A stretch of DNA of 64,000 bases, taken from positions 195,264-259,263 of the forward strand of contig NZ_MDAG01000014.1 of assembly GCF_002876705.1 (NCBI RefSeq), written 5' to 3'. The notes under the pieces were generated by a model that was not told the DNA's origin, searched no databases, and saw only the letters and a list, made by a program, of their open reading frames with translations. Every line of letters starts with the position of its first letter. Within the stretch, counting starts at the first letter, position 1. The translations under genes were made by a program, and so were the position numbers. This document shows, piece by piece, positions 23,506-31,875 of this stretch. The stretch comes from Enterovibrio norvegicus_B (GTDB lineage Bacteria > Pseudomonadota > Gammaproteobacteria > Enterobacterales > Vibrionaceae).

Positions 23506-25305
23506 CTAGAACACATAGATTGCACCAGAACTCGATGCACTGTTGTCCGTTGGATCGTTTGGGTCATTTGAATCCTCATTCGATGTGCCAACAGCTAACG
23601 TCTTACCATCACCACTTATGCCAATCGCCATGCCAAATCTATCACTGCTGCCCGTGATATTAGGTTGAAGAAAATCTCTGAATGACCATGTCTGATTTTC
23701 TCGTTCATAAATATACACAGCGCCCACATCACTCGCGCTTTTGTCATAAGGGTCATTAAGAATTCCCGAATCATTCGCCACCGAACCAAACACCAGTAAG
23801 TTACCATCATCACTGAGGCTTACCCCTGATCCTGTGTAGTCATAATTGCTTGGTGCCGGTACTTTCACATACGCTTGTTGCGTCCACACCCCACCAGAAA
23901 AGGTATAAACATAAACAGCGCCTGCACCGAGTGTTCCATTGTCTGACTCATCATTTGCGTCACCCGAATCTTCATACTGGGCGACAACCGCGAGTGTTTT
24001 TTCATCGCGACTCATCGCGAGAGCCACGCCAAATCCGTCTTCATATTCTGGGTTGCTGGCCTTGATATAAGCATCTTCGATCCAAACCCCACCATTCAGT
24101 GAATACACATACACTGCCCCTGACTTCGGGGCAGAATTGTTTGTAGGATCATTGGAATCTGCAGAATCTTCATACATGGCTCCCACTACCAACATATCTC
24201 CGTCATCATCAAGTGCGAGAGATTGGCCAAAGTTGTCTCCGTTACCCGCATTACTTGCTTTCAAATAGTACGTTTGCCCCCACACCCCCGCATTGATGGT
24301 ATAGATATAGACCGCACCTGAGTTTGATTCTGAATTGTCCGATTGATCATTAGGATCCCCCGAATCTTCATACGTCGCTCCGACAGCCAACGTCAAACCG
24401 TCCCCGCTAAGATCGACTGAAGTCCCAAAGAAATCATCTTGTTCTGGGTTACTGGCTTTCAAGTACGCGGTTTGTGTCCAAGTCGAACCACTTCGGTCAA
24501 AGACATAAGCTGCTCCAGACTCAGTAACGCTGTTGTCCGATGGGCTGTTTTGATCGGCTGAATCTTCATAACGGGTGCTCACAGCAAGTCGCTGACCGTC
24601 ATCACTCAGGCTAATATGTGTTCCAAAACGATCTGAACTATCAATAACATCGGCCTTGATATAAGCATCTTCTGTCCAAACATTGCCATTTCGGACGAAT
24701 ATGTACACCGCTCCAGAAAGACTCTTACTGTTATCGCTTGGGTCGGCTGCATCCCCAGAGCCTTCTTGTCTCGCACTCACTGCCATCGTCATTCCATCAG
24801 CGCTCATGCTAATTTCACCACCAAACGCATCAGAGCTTCCCATATTGCTAGCCTTGATATACCCAGACAATGCGGTATAGGTACTCATATCCATTGTCAT
24901 TTCACTGCTACTGAGCACATGTTCTTCGTCCACTGCCAAAACGAAAAAATCATCTTCAGTGAGCGTAGGCGTTACCACTTCTTCAAGTGTGTATTCTAAT
25001 TCGGTACCAGTGTTGCCCGTTTGCAGAACTTGGCAGTTATTAGGCTGCGACGTATCACGACGACACAAACTATAGCTTTGCGCGTCTTGACTGGGTTCCC
25101 AAACAAACTTGAGTGTTTTTAGATCACCAGATACGGCATCAATACTGACAAGATTAAACGCCGTTAACGTGGAAACAGAGGTCGAACTGGCGTCAGAGTC
25201 ACTGGTGTCTCCACCTGAACTGGCTTTTCCATCAAAGAAAAGCCCACGAGTATCGCATCCGACGAGAAGAGGAATGAAAAGTAAAAAAACCACCGTATAT
25301 CGCAT
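23506..25305 (-). CDS. Lipoprotein with seven FG-GAP (integrin-type) repeats
   Basis: A 599-residue lipoprotein (lipobox VGCD after MRYTVVFLLFIPLL). After a fibronectin-III-like segment (FNLVSIDAVSGDLKTLKFVW) come seven repeats of about 62 residues of the type YIKASN..D.FG..LALS.DG.TLAVGA..EDS.DPNDPSDNS...SGAVYVY, the last ending at the C-terminus. Seven units predict a closed beta-propeller. The acidic DPNDPSDNS loops resemble calcium-binding loops of FG-GAP blades. It should be an outer-membrane surface or adhesion-type protein. The start at 25305 (MRYT) was preferred to 25311 by a margin of two codons only. Confidence 0.85.
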   Translation of the reverse strand: MRYTVVFLLFIPLLVGCDTRGLFFDGKASSGGDTSDSDASSTSVSTLTAFNLVSIDAVSGDLKTLKFVWEPSQDAQSYSLCRRDTSQPNNCQVLQTGNTGTELEYTLEEVVTPTLTEDDFFVLAVDEEHVLSSSEMTMDMSTYTALSGYIKASNMGSSDAFGGEISMSADGMTMAVSARQEGSGDAADPSDNSKSLSGAVYIFVRNGNVWTEDAYIKADVIDSSDRFGTHISLSDDGQRLAVSTRYEDSADQNSPSDNSVTESGAAYVFDRSGSTWTQTAYLKASNPEQDDFFGTSVDLSGDGLTLAVGATYEDSGDPNDQSDNSESNSGAVYIYTINAGVWGQTYYLKASNAGNGDNFGQSLALDDDGDMLVVGAMYEDSADSNDPTNNSAPKSGAVYVYSLNGGVWIEDAYIKASNPEYEDGFGVALAMSRDEKTLAVVAQYEDSGDANDESDNGTLGAGAVYVYTFSGGVWTQQAYVKVPAPSNYDYTGSGVSLSDDGNLLVFGSVANDSGILNDPYDKSASDVGAVYIYERENQTWSFRDFLQPNITGSSDRFGMAIGISGDGKTLAVGTSNEDSNDPNDPTDNSASSSGAIYVF

Positions 25306-25701
25306 ATTCACCCCACACAGCCGCCATTGAACACCAGGTAAGATTGAGCACTACACAATTGCGATGCCTTTCTCTTCCTACTTAAAATGTTTAATGCCAA
25401 AAGCGTTGTACGGATGTATTCCTGCGTATCTTTACTTACGACTAAGTTCCAGTTTTAACAGACAAAATGTCCAGCAAAGCAAACAGTTTATTTATTGTTT
25501 TGTTCACTAATATATGGCACATAAACCCTGCCCTCACAAATGAATCAAAATGCATATTTAAACGTTCATTTCGACCGTCATTTTTCAGTATCAAATACAA
25601 CAACATGCTGCACTCTCACCCTTCGTAGCCCAAAAAGTGATGCTTTGACGTTTGTACATGCACTGACATTTTGGCTTTATTGCTCAATTTCATGGAGATA
25701 A
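25306..25701. other. Intergenic region upstream of the FG-GAP lipoprotein gene
   Basis: This AT-rich stretch between divergent genes should hold the minus-strand promoter of the FG-GAP gene. It contains the 34-bp motif at 25538-25571 and otherwise nothing I recognise. Confidence 0.4.
25538..25571. promoter_or_regulatory. 34-bp palindrome-like operator candidate (copy 2)
   Basis: It begins AAATGAA and ends TTCATTT, a perfect seven-base inverted pair, and shares ATATTTAAACG and the end CATTT with the motif at 3634-3667, allowing a one-base shift. It lies about 235 bp upstream of the FG-GAP lipoprotein gene. Confidence 0.4.
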
Positions 25702-25730
25702 GACATTTCTATCAAATTCATGGATATAAT
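25702..25730 (+). promoter_or_regulatory. Candidate promoter of the DUF2185 gene
   Basis: A perfect TATAAT at 25725-25730 is preceded after 17 bases by GACATT. TTCATGGAGATAA and TTCATGGATATAA form a direct repeat around it (25690-25730). Confidence 0.4.
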
Positions 25731-25780
25731 CTGATAGGCAAAAACAAATTGTCACCAACCATTTTCAACAGGACGTAGAA

Positions 25781-26119
25781 ATGACGCAACACACAGAATT
25801 GAATGGAAATAGTAGCCATTCCCCTATCCTACTTGGCTATGTCATTGTGAATAAAGAACTGATTGATGACGGCAAATCCATTGGTTATTTCTATCGTGAA
25901 ACACCTGACAGTAGCGAAGACAGCGGATGGCGTTTTTTTACGGGTGAAGAAACCCAAGAGTTTGTTGATAATGCAGATAACTTCGTGCTGTATAGCGCGC
26001 CAAAACTGGCGGCACTTCACCCTGAAATATTGCCCTTCTTGAGCTTGAAAGCCCCTGTCGAATTGGAATGGTTTGAAGATGCGTATGTGATTGTAGAAGA
26101 AGCGCTTTTGGATCAATAA
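25781..26119 (+). CDS. DUF2185 family protein
   Basis: A 112-residue cytoplasmic protein. It shows the family pattern GYVIVNKELIDDGKSIGYFYRE, DSGWRFFTGEET and NADNFVLYSAPKLAALHPEILPFL, with a C-terminal acidic end. DUF2185 proteins are small acidic proteins of unknown role; some relatives are predicted immunity proteins, but no toxin gene lies here. AGGACG precedes the ATG. It faces pcp and shares a terminator region with it. Confidence 0.75.
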   Translation: MTQHTELNGNSSHSPILLGYVIVNKELIDDGKSIGYFYRETPDSSEDSGWRFFTGEETQEFVDNADNFVLYSAPKLAALHPEILPFLSLKAPVELEWFEDAYVIVEEALLDQ

Positions 26120-26142
26120 AACTACTCAGTCAGAAAAACAAA

Positions 26143-26179
26143 AAGGCCTGACTCCGATGGAATATCGAAATCAGGCCTT
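26143..26179. terminator. Terminator between the DUF2185 gene and pcp
   Basis: AAGGCCTGA at 26143-26151 pairs with TCAGGCCTT at 26171-26179. On the minus strand it is followed by TTTGTTTTTC, so it mainly ends the DUF969-DUF979-pcp operon. Confidence 0.8.
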
Positions 26180-26269
26180 GCAATCCGCCTAACTGAAATG
26201 TCCAACGTTAAGGGAACACTTCAAATTGCTGGCGTTTTTCTCTTTAACTGCATCACGGCAAAACAACAA

Positions 26270-26908
26270 TCAGCAGATTTTACCTGCACCGACTGCAATA
26301 TCAGTTTTGTTATCAATGGTTGCTTGCGCGGCGATTCGTAGGCCTTCTGCAATGACATCCAGTGCCATCGTTGGTTGTTCGCCCGTTGTTGCTTGTTCTG
26401 GCAACAATGGAATGTGAACAAAGCCATGACCGATATTAGTATCACGCAGGTAGTGCTGAACGCCGTAAGCCAGGTGATTGCACACGAACGTGCCGGCAGT
26501 GTTAGACACTTGGCAAGGGATCCCTTTCGCTTGCATCGCGGCGGTAATCGCTTTAATTGGCAAGGTAGAGAAATACGCATCTGGGCCGTCTTCATAGATT
26601 GGCTCGTCGATAGGCTGGTTGCCACCGTTATCTGGAATGCGAAAATCATCAATATTAATCGCAACGCGCTCTGGCGTAATCGCAATGCGTCCACCCGCTT
26701 GGCCGACGGTGATAACGAAATCAGGTTTGTGCGTTTCAATCGCTGCGATAACCGCATCAATGGCTTCATAACGCGTGACAGGCACTTCGCAAATGATGAT
26801 TTCGCCGCCGTCTAGCTTCACGCCATCCAACTTTTTTACGGCTTCTAGAGCAGGGTTAATGGCTGCGCCACCAAACGGTTCAAAACCAGTAATCAGTACT
26901 TTTTTCAT
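26270..26908 (-). CDS. pcp: Pyrrolidone-carboxylate peptidase
   Basis: A 212-residue cysteine peptidase (family C15) that removes N-terminal pyroglutamate from peptides. It shows ITGFEPFGG at the N-terminus, the glutamate region VGQAGGRIAITPERVAIN, the catalytic cysteine in SNTAGTFVCNHLAYG and the histidine in GFVHIPLLPEQ. It is the last gene of a tight operon after two membrane protein genes of the DUF969 and DUF979 families, with gaps of 3 and 8 bp. That arrangement suggests uptake or export of pyroglutamyl compounds linked to their cleavage. Confidence 0.95.
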   Translation of the reverse strand: MKKVLITGFEPFGGAAINPALEAVKKLDGVKLDGGEIIICEVPVTRYEAIDAVIAAIETHKPDFVITVGQAGGRIAITPERVAINIDDFRIPDNGGNQPIDEPIYEDGPDAYFSTLPIKAITAAMQAKGIPCQVSNTAGTFVCNHLAYGVQHYLRDTNIGHGFVHIPLLPEQATTGEQPTMALDVIAEGLRIAAQATIDNKTDIAVGAGKIC

Positions 26909-26916
26909 TGGGATTC

Positions 26917-27822
26917 TCAGAAAGCAAAGCTGTACATAATGAAGATGTTAAACGCGAGAATGATCATCGCGGGCGCAACTTGCATCAAAATAACATGGTG
27001 TTTATTTTTCAATTCAAGCAAGGCCGCAGGTACAACGTTAAAGTTGGCTGCCATAGGCGTCATTAGCGTTCCACAGTAGCCCGAGAGCATACCCACCACA
27101 CCGATGATTGCAGCATTGCCGCCATATTCCATGACCAAAAGTGGAATACCGATGCCCGTCGTAATCACCGCAAATGCCGCGAACGCGTTGCCCATTACCA
27201 CGGTGAAGATCATCATGCCCACGCAGTAAGCAATCACGTTCACCAGCAGCATGTTTTCAGGGATCATCATTTTGACGATTTGCGCGACGGTATCGCCCAC
27301 GCCTGCTTGGTTGAACAAGAAGCCCAATGCTGCAAGGAATTGCGAAAGAATGGCAGCCCAACCGATGGAATCAATCAAGCGACGGCCTTCGTTCAAGCTG
27401 TGCATTGGCTTGCTTTTGGTTAGCAGCAATGCCACGACGATGGATGCAATGGAGCTTAAACCTAGGCCCACCAGCGCACCTAATGAGGTGAATTGGCTAA
27501 TCGCAACCGTACCCACAGGTACAATGGCCGCAGGAATGAAGAGTTTATTTTTCAGCACAGACGCTGTTTTATGACGCTCTTCTTCAGAGGTAGTGCCATA
27601 GTTGCCCACGCCCATGAAGCCGCCAGCCGCTAACGCCGTTAGCGCTAACACCATCACACCGGTTACCCAGTTCGGGATCATTGCCCCAAAGATAAAGGTG
27701 ATGCCGTAGATCATCCAAAACAAGCCGGAACCGATGCGTTTTGGGTTGTCTTTATCAAGGAAGCTTTGTAGGGAGAATGCCAGCAACAGCAAGCCTGTGG
27801 TTTGGTAAATGTATTCTAACAT
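26917..27822 (-). CDS. DUF979 family membrane protein
   Basis: A 301-residue polytopic membrane protein with about nine helices. Recognisable parts are SFLDKDNPKRIGSGLFWMIYG near the N-terminus and MLSGYCGTLMTPMAANFNVVPAALLEL near the C-terminus. DUF979 and DUF969 proteins occur as a pair and look like the two halves of a transporter of the ion-transporter type; together with pcp they are likely to handle pyroglutamate or its peptides. The substrate is inferred from context. Confidence 0.85.
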   Translation of the reverse strand: MLEYIYQTTGLLLLAFSLQSFLDKDNPKRIGSGLFWMIYGITFIFGAMIPNWVTGVMVLALTALAAGGFMGVGNYGTTSEEERHKTASVLKNKLFIPAAIVPVGTVAISQFTSLGALVGLGLSSIASIVVALLLTKSKPMHSLNEGRRLIDSIGWAAILSQFLAALGFLFNQAGVGDTVAQIVKMMIPENMLLVNVIAYCVGMMIFTVVMGNAFAAFAVITTGIGIPLLVMEYGGNAAIIGVVGMLSGYCGTLMTPMAANFNVVPAALLELKNKHHVILMQVAPAMIILAFNIFIMYSFAF

Positions 27823-27825
27823 CGC

Positions 27826-28539
27826 TTACTGCCCTTCTTTTTGAACGTTTGCCGTTGCAGCAGCAGACGATGTATCCGCTTTCAACAAACGGGTTTCCAT
27901 GATTTTGCTGAAAATCACGAATACAACAAAAGAAGCAATCGCGGTCGGCAGTGCCCACAGCGCCATGGTCTCGAGTTTTACATCCAATTGGTTATCGGTC
28001 ATTACACCTTTAATCAGCAAGATGCCGCCTGTACCAATAAACAGCAGCTGACTAAAGAAATTGGCGAAGTTTTCACTGGCTGCGGATAACGCACGAATGC
28101 CTTGGCGTTTTTCATCAGATAGATTTGGCGAGGCTTTTTCTGCGGCGGCTTCCGCCATCGGTGCAATCAAAGGACGAATCATGGATGGATGACCACCGAT
28201 GCTCAAGCCCATGCCATTGGTCACTTTGCGAAGTAGCAAATATGTCATCAATATCTTGCTGACAGAGGCTTTTTTCATTGCACCGATCAAGGCTTCTGCA
28301 CGTTGGCGCAGGCCATAACGCTCAAGAATACCGATCATAGGAAGGATAAGGATGAACAGGGACATGTAGCGGTTCTGGGTAAAGGATTGGCCTAAGGTAG
28401 ACAGAATATCCATTACCGCGATGTCTGCGACCAAGCCAGTCGCAACACCCGCAACCAAAATTACCAACAAGGTGTTTAGCTTTAATGCTAAGCCCACCGT
28501 TATTATCACAATGCCAATCAATGGCCAAAAATCAATCAT
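27826..28539 (-). CDS. DUF969 family membrane protein
   Basis: A 237-residue membrane protein, first gene of the DUF969-DUF979-pcp operon. It shows the family pattern WPLIGIVIITVGLALKLNTL, LSTLGQSFTQNRYMSLFILI, MIGILERYGLRQRAEALI and GLSIGGHPSMIRPLIAPMAEAA. It starts with ATG at 28539. It is presumably one half of a transporter with the DUF979 product. Confidence 0.85.
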   Translation of the reverse strand: MIDFWPLIGIVIITVGLALKLNTLLVILVAGVATGLVADIAVMDILSTLGQSFTQNRYMSLFILILPMIGILERYGLRQRAEALIGAMKKASVSKILMTYLLLRKVTNGMGLSIGGHPSMIRPLIAPMAEAAAEKASPNLSDEKRQGIRALSAASENFANFFSQLLFIGTGGILLIKGVMTDNQLDVKLETMALWALPTAIASFVVFVIFSKIMETRLLKADTSSAAATANVQKEGQ

Positions 28540-29048
28540 AAGGGCTCTCTACACGATCTGTAATTTTACGTGTTATCAGTGACTAAAAATTCAAAGATGG
28601 CCCGAGTATACGGAAGCCCCTAAATCACCTCCAATCAGAGATTTTTGCGACCAAAAGCAAGTTTTCTTGTCGAAGTGATATATTATTTTCATTTGTTAGG
28701 TCGTTGTTTCCACGCGCATAGATCTTCGGAAGCCCTTGTAAAATCGGGGTTGGCATCAAATTCGTGGAAAATTGAGAATCCAGAAGCGCTAATCAATTGA
28801 ATTTTCAGTTATGAAACAAAAATTCCTGAAAAATCCCGTTCTACTGGTGTTCATCGCCAATACTTATTTATATCTCCGCCGACTTGTTCACTCAGAAAAA
28901 GCATTGACATGCAGAATAGCGAGCGCATATCGAGGGGCGACATCGATTGAGATGGATGAAGTAGACACGTCGAAGAAACGCGTCGGGCAGAATAAACACA
29001 AGATTGAAAGACAAACGGTATGGACACCAGAAACAAAGCAGGACATTC
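28540..29048. other. Intergenic region between divergent operons
   Basis: The stretch must hold promoters for the DUF969 operon (minus) and the L,D-transpeptidase gene (plus). ORFs inside it show no conserved protein features. I recognise no operator or riboswitch. Confidence 0.4.
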
Positions 29049-29846
29049 ATGAAAACGTTTATTGGGATTACGATAGCCGCAACCATGTTGTGGGCGCTAC
29101 CGCAAACAAGCACAGCCTCTGCAAACTTACTTTCCGAGGAGACGGGGATACTGACCGCGTCTACCACCTCGAATAACACTATCGCACCGTTCAGCGATAA
29201 TCAGACAGACGCAACCGCACTTCCATCGGTATCGCAAGTCAGCGATACGTCGTCCATTGATGCCGTTCGCCGCATTATCTCCACGTCATCATCTGCCGCG
29301 CGTTATTCCCGCTCTTCCATCGATGAGATTTTGGGAAAAAGCCAACGCGCTGACACAAGCGCCGCCACACCAAACAACAAGCAAACTCTGCCCGAAAAGC
29401 CACCCGAGCCGATAGCAGCGCCAAAAGTCGATTTGGTCAAAATAGACAAGTCAAAGCGAAAGATGTTTCTGCTCAAAGGGGAAGAAGTGGTTGCTTCCTA
29501 TGGCATTGCATTAGGCGCGAACCCTAAAGGCCATAAGCTACGGGAAGGTGACAAGCGCACACCTGAAGGCCGCTACACGTTGGATTTGATTAACGAGCGC
29601 TCGCGCTTTTACCGTTCAATTCGCATCAATTACCCGAGTAAAGATGATCTCGCGCGCGCGGAGTTACTGGGCTTTCCGCCAGGAGGTCAAATCATGATAC
29701 ACGGGCAAAAGAACGGTAACGGCCCGCACCCAAGCCTGAATCGCGGCAAAGATTGGACTGACGGCTGCGTTGCAATTTCAAACAAAGAGATGGATGAGTT
29801 CTTGGCATTGGTCAATATAGGAACCCCCATTGAAATAGAATGGTAG
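29049..29846 (+). CDS. L,D-transpeptidase (YkuD domain)
   Basis: A 265-residue exported protein. The signal peptide is MKTFIGITIAATMLWALPQTSTASA. A serine/threonine-rich linker of about 110 residues follows, then a YkuD domain from about residue 125 (VDLVKIDKSKRKMFLLKGEEVV) with the active-site region IMIHGQKNG and, 17 residues on, TDGCVAISNKEM. The His and Cys are those of L,D-transpeptidases, which crosslink peptidoglycan or attach proteins to it. The usual SxGC reads TDGC. The start at 29049 is set by the signal peptide; an upstream ATG at 29004 is in frame. Confidence 0.88.
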   Translation: MKTFIGITIAATMLWALPQTSTASANLLSEETGILTASTTSNNTIAPFSDNQTDATALPSVSQVSDTSSIDAVRRIISTSSSAARYSRSSIDEILGKSQRADTSAATPNNKQTLPEKPPEPIAAPKVDLVKIDKSKRKMFLLKGEEVVASYGIALGANPKGHKLREGDKRTPEGRYTLDLINERSRFYRSIRINYPSKDDLARAELLGFPPGGQIMIHGQKNGNGPHPSLNRGKDWTDGCVAISNKEMDEFLALVNIGTPIEIEW

Positions 29847-29852
29847 TTTAGC

Positions 29853-29877
29853 CTCTGCGCCTCTCGTAGGTGCAGAG
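29853..29877 (+). terminator. Weak terminator-like hairpin after the L,D-transpeptidase gene
   Basis: CTCTGCGCC at 29853-29861 pairs with GGTGCAGAG at 29869-29877 with one G-U pair. There is no T-run. Confidence 0.4.
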
Positions 29878-30183
29878 CCTTGCCCTCTATAGTCACACCT
29901 CATTTAGTCACCCTTTATTCACTCTCGTTCTCTGCCTCTGTTCAGGCCGCAACTCATAGTCCCTATCCTCTTGACCGTTTACCCCTAAATTTCCTCTACG
30001 ACTTACCCCTTTGTGCTCGATGATACCTGCCGGATATTCACCTGTTTTCATTGAACACAAGATGCACACATTCTCAGACGGGATGGTTATATTTACTGAC
30101 GCCTCACCTCAGAATTTAGCGCAACAAAAGTGCAACAGTTACAAATTTGTCTCAATTTTGATATTGCATCCCATCAGTAGTGC

Positions 30184-30228
30184 CTGTCATCTGGCTGTAA
30201 GATAACTGTCATATTTCGATCCTACCTT
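30184..30228 (+). promoter_or_regulatory. Pho box and promoter of the Na/phosphate carrier gene
   Basis: Three PhoB-type direct repeats stand at an 11-bp period: CTGTCAT (30184-30190), CTGTAAG (30195-30201) and CTGTCAT (30206-30212), each followed by four mostly AT bases. Ten bases after the last comes TACCTT, where a -10 element is expected in PhoB-activated promoters. The gene it precedes encodes a phosphate carrier. Confidence 0.85.
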
Positions 30229-30288
30229 CTGCGTGCGTACAGAAAACCACAACGATAAATATGTTGGTTTCCATCACAAGGAAAGGAT

Positions 30289-31431
30289 ATGGCACAGTTA
30301 GAAGCCGAAAATAAACAAACAGGTAAACGCGCTGACTTTATGGTCTGGATCAAGATCGTAGGCTTGGTTTACTTGTTACTTTTAGCCGTCGGCATGATTG
30401 GTTCAGGATTTAAGTGGGCCACTGGCGGACAAGCTAAAGAACTTTTTGAATTTGCTTCAAACCCTTTTACTGCCCTCATTATCGGTACGGTATGTACTGC
30501 CCTCATTCAAAGTTCTAGCACTGTAACCTCCATCATCGTGGGCATGGTTGCAGGCGGTTTGCCTCTCGCAACGGCCATCCCTATGGTCATGGGTGCCAAC
30601 ATCGGTACAACCATCACTAACACCTTAGTGAGCTTGGGCCACGTGCGTGACAAAGAAGAATTCAAACGTGCATTCTCAGCTGCCACCATTCACGATTTCT
30701 TTAACTTGATGGCGGTTGTTATCTTCCTGCCATTAGAAATCGCAACAGGCTTCTTGCAGAAGGTCAGTGCATGGATGGTGTCACCACTATCAGGTTCTGA
30801 CGGCATGAGTTTGAGCAGCTTCAACTTCATGAAAGCCATCACCAAGCCGGTGATCAACTCAGTCAAAGGCGCATTGGAATCTTTGGGTGAGCCGACTGGT
30901 GGCATCATCATGATTTTGTTGGGCATCACGTGCATCTTCATTTCCATCACCATCATCGGCAAATTGCTGAAGGTCGCGATGGTAGGCCGAGCGAAGCAGC
31001 TTCTTCACAATGCCATCGGTAAAGGCCCCATTTCAGGCATTTTCTCCGGCACTTTGATGACGATTCTTGTGCAATCTAGCTCGACCACAACGAGCCTGGC
31101 GATTCCATTGGTAGGTTCTGGGGTATTCAAGGTACGTGAGATTTATCCTTTCACCTTGGGCGCAAACATCGGTACGTGTGTAACGGCATTGCTGGCTGCC
31201 ACCGCGGTGAGTGGTGAGCTCGCGGATGCTGCACTCCAAATATCACTGGTACACCTTGTCTATAATGTATTAGCCGTGGCCGTCATATTTGGTATTCCGT
31301 TCTTACGGGAGATACCACTCAAAGGCGCCGCCTACATGGGCGACCTCGCAGCAAGAAGCAAGCTATATCCTTTGGCCTACATCGTGTTTGTGTTCTTCGT
31401 TGTCCCATTATTCCTAATCTTGCTTAGCTAG
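30289..31431 (+). CDS. nptA: Na+/phosphate cotransporter (NptA-type)
   Basis: A 380-residue membrane protein of the Na/Pi-cotransporter (SLC34-like) family. The two inverted repeat halves each carry the QSSS signature: ALIQSSSTVTSIIVGMVAGG at about 68-87 and LVQSSSTTTSLAIPLVGSG at about 260-278. MGANIGTTITNTLVSLG and LGANIGTCVTALLAA follow them. It imports inorganic phosphate with sodium. A clear Pho box lies 77-105 bp upstream of the ATG, so it is induced by phosphate starvation. A small coiled-coil gene follows after 9 bp in the same operon. GGAAAGGA precedes the ATG. Confidence 0.95.
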   Translation: MAQLEAENKQTGKRADFMVWIKIVGLVYLLLLAVGMIGSGFKWATGGQAKELFEFASNPFTALIIGTVCTALIQSSSTVTSIIVGMVAGGLPLATAIPMVMGANIGTTITNTLVSLGHVRDKEEFKRAFSAATIHDFFNLMAVVIFLPLEIATGFLQKVSAWMVSPLSGSDGMSLSSFNFMKAITKPVINSVKGALESLGEPTGGIIMILLGITCIFISITIIGKLLKVAMVGRAKQLLHNAIGKGPISGIFSGTLMTILVQSSSTTTSLAIPLVGSGVFKVREIYPFTLGANIGTCVTALLAATAVSGELADAALQISLVHLVYNVLAVAVIFGIPFLREIPLKGAAYMGDLAARSKLYPLAYIVFVFFVVPLFLILLS

Positions 31432-31440
31432 GAGGCCAAG

Positions 31441-31719
31441 ATGCCAGATTCAAAATTATCGTATGACGAGTTAATGGAAGAAATCAGTCGTGCGCGCAAG
31501 TTGCTTTCTGAACTCGAAGCAGCGGCAAAAAAGAACAAAGAAAAGAAAGTCGAAGTCGCAGCGGAAATCGAACGTGAGCAACATTTAATGATCGATAACC
31601 TTGAAGCGGTTTACGAAGACACTGAACACAACGCAACAAATCTACAAACCTTTGCCAAGCTCGCTGCCAGCGAACTAAAGGCATTGGTTGAAAAAATGCA
31701 CAACAAAATGCACCACTAA
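31441..31719 (+). CDS. Small coiled-coil protein cotranscribed with nptA
   Basis: A 92-residue, highly charged, wholly helical protein (LMEEISRARKLLSELEAAAKKNKEKKVEVAAEI) ending in histidines (KMHNKMHH). A consensus AGGAGG stands six bases before the ATG, and the start is nine bases after nptA. It has no membrane helix. The operon suggests a part in phosphate uptake or its control, perhaps as a PhoU-like coiled-coil, but I see no PhoU motif. Function unknown. Confidence 0.8.
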   Translation: MPDSKLSYDELMEEISRARKLLSELEAAAKKNKEKKVEVAAEIEREQHLMIDNLEAVYEDTEHNATNLQTFAKLAASELKALVEKMHNKMHH

Positions 31720-31764
31720 ATACGTCACAAAATAGTGGTCAATCGACACGAGAAAGAGCAAAAC

Positions 31765-31804
31765 AAAAAAGCCCGATGCACACATCCCCGTGTCGGGCTT
31801 TTTT
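31765..31804. terminator. Bidirectional terminator between nptA operon and gbpA
   Basis: AAAAAAGCCCGA at 31765-31776 pairs perfectly with TCGGGCTTTTTT at 31793-31804. It serves both the nptA operon and convergent gbpA. Confidence 0.92.
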
Positions 31805-31875
31805 CATTCTTTTAGCGTGTGGTTTTTACGACGTTATTCAGAGTTCAGCACTCTGCATCTTCACAACAATTGCGA

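Noticed and set aside
28811..29176. 121-codon ORF overlapping the L,D-transpeptidase start
   Set aside because: Wrong frame to the clear signal peptide and YkuD domain; no family likeness.
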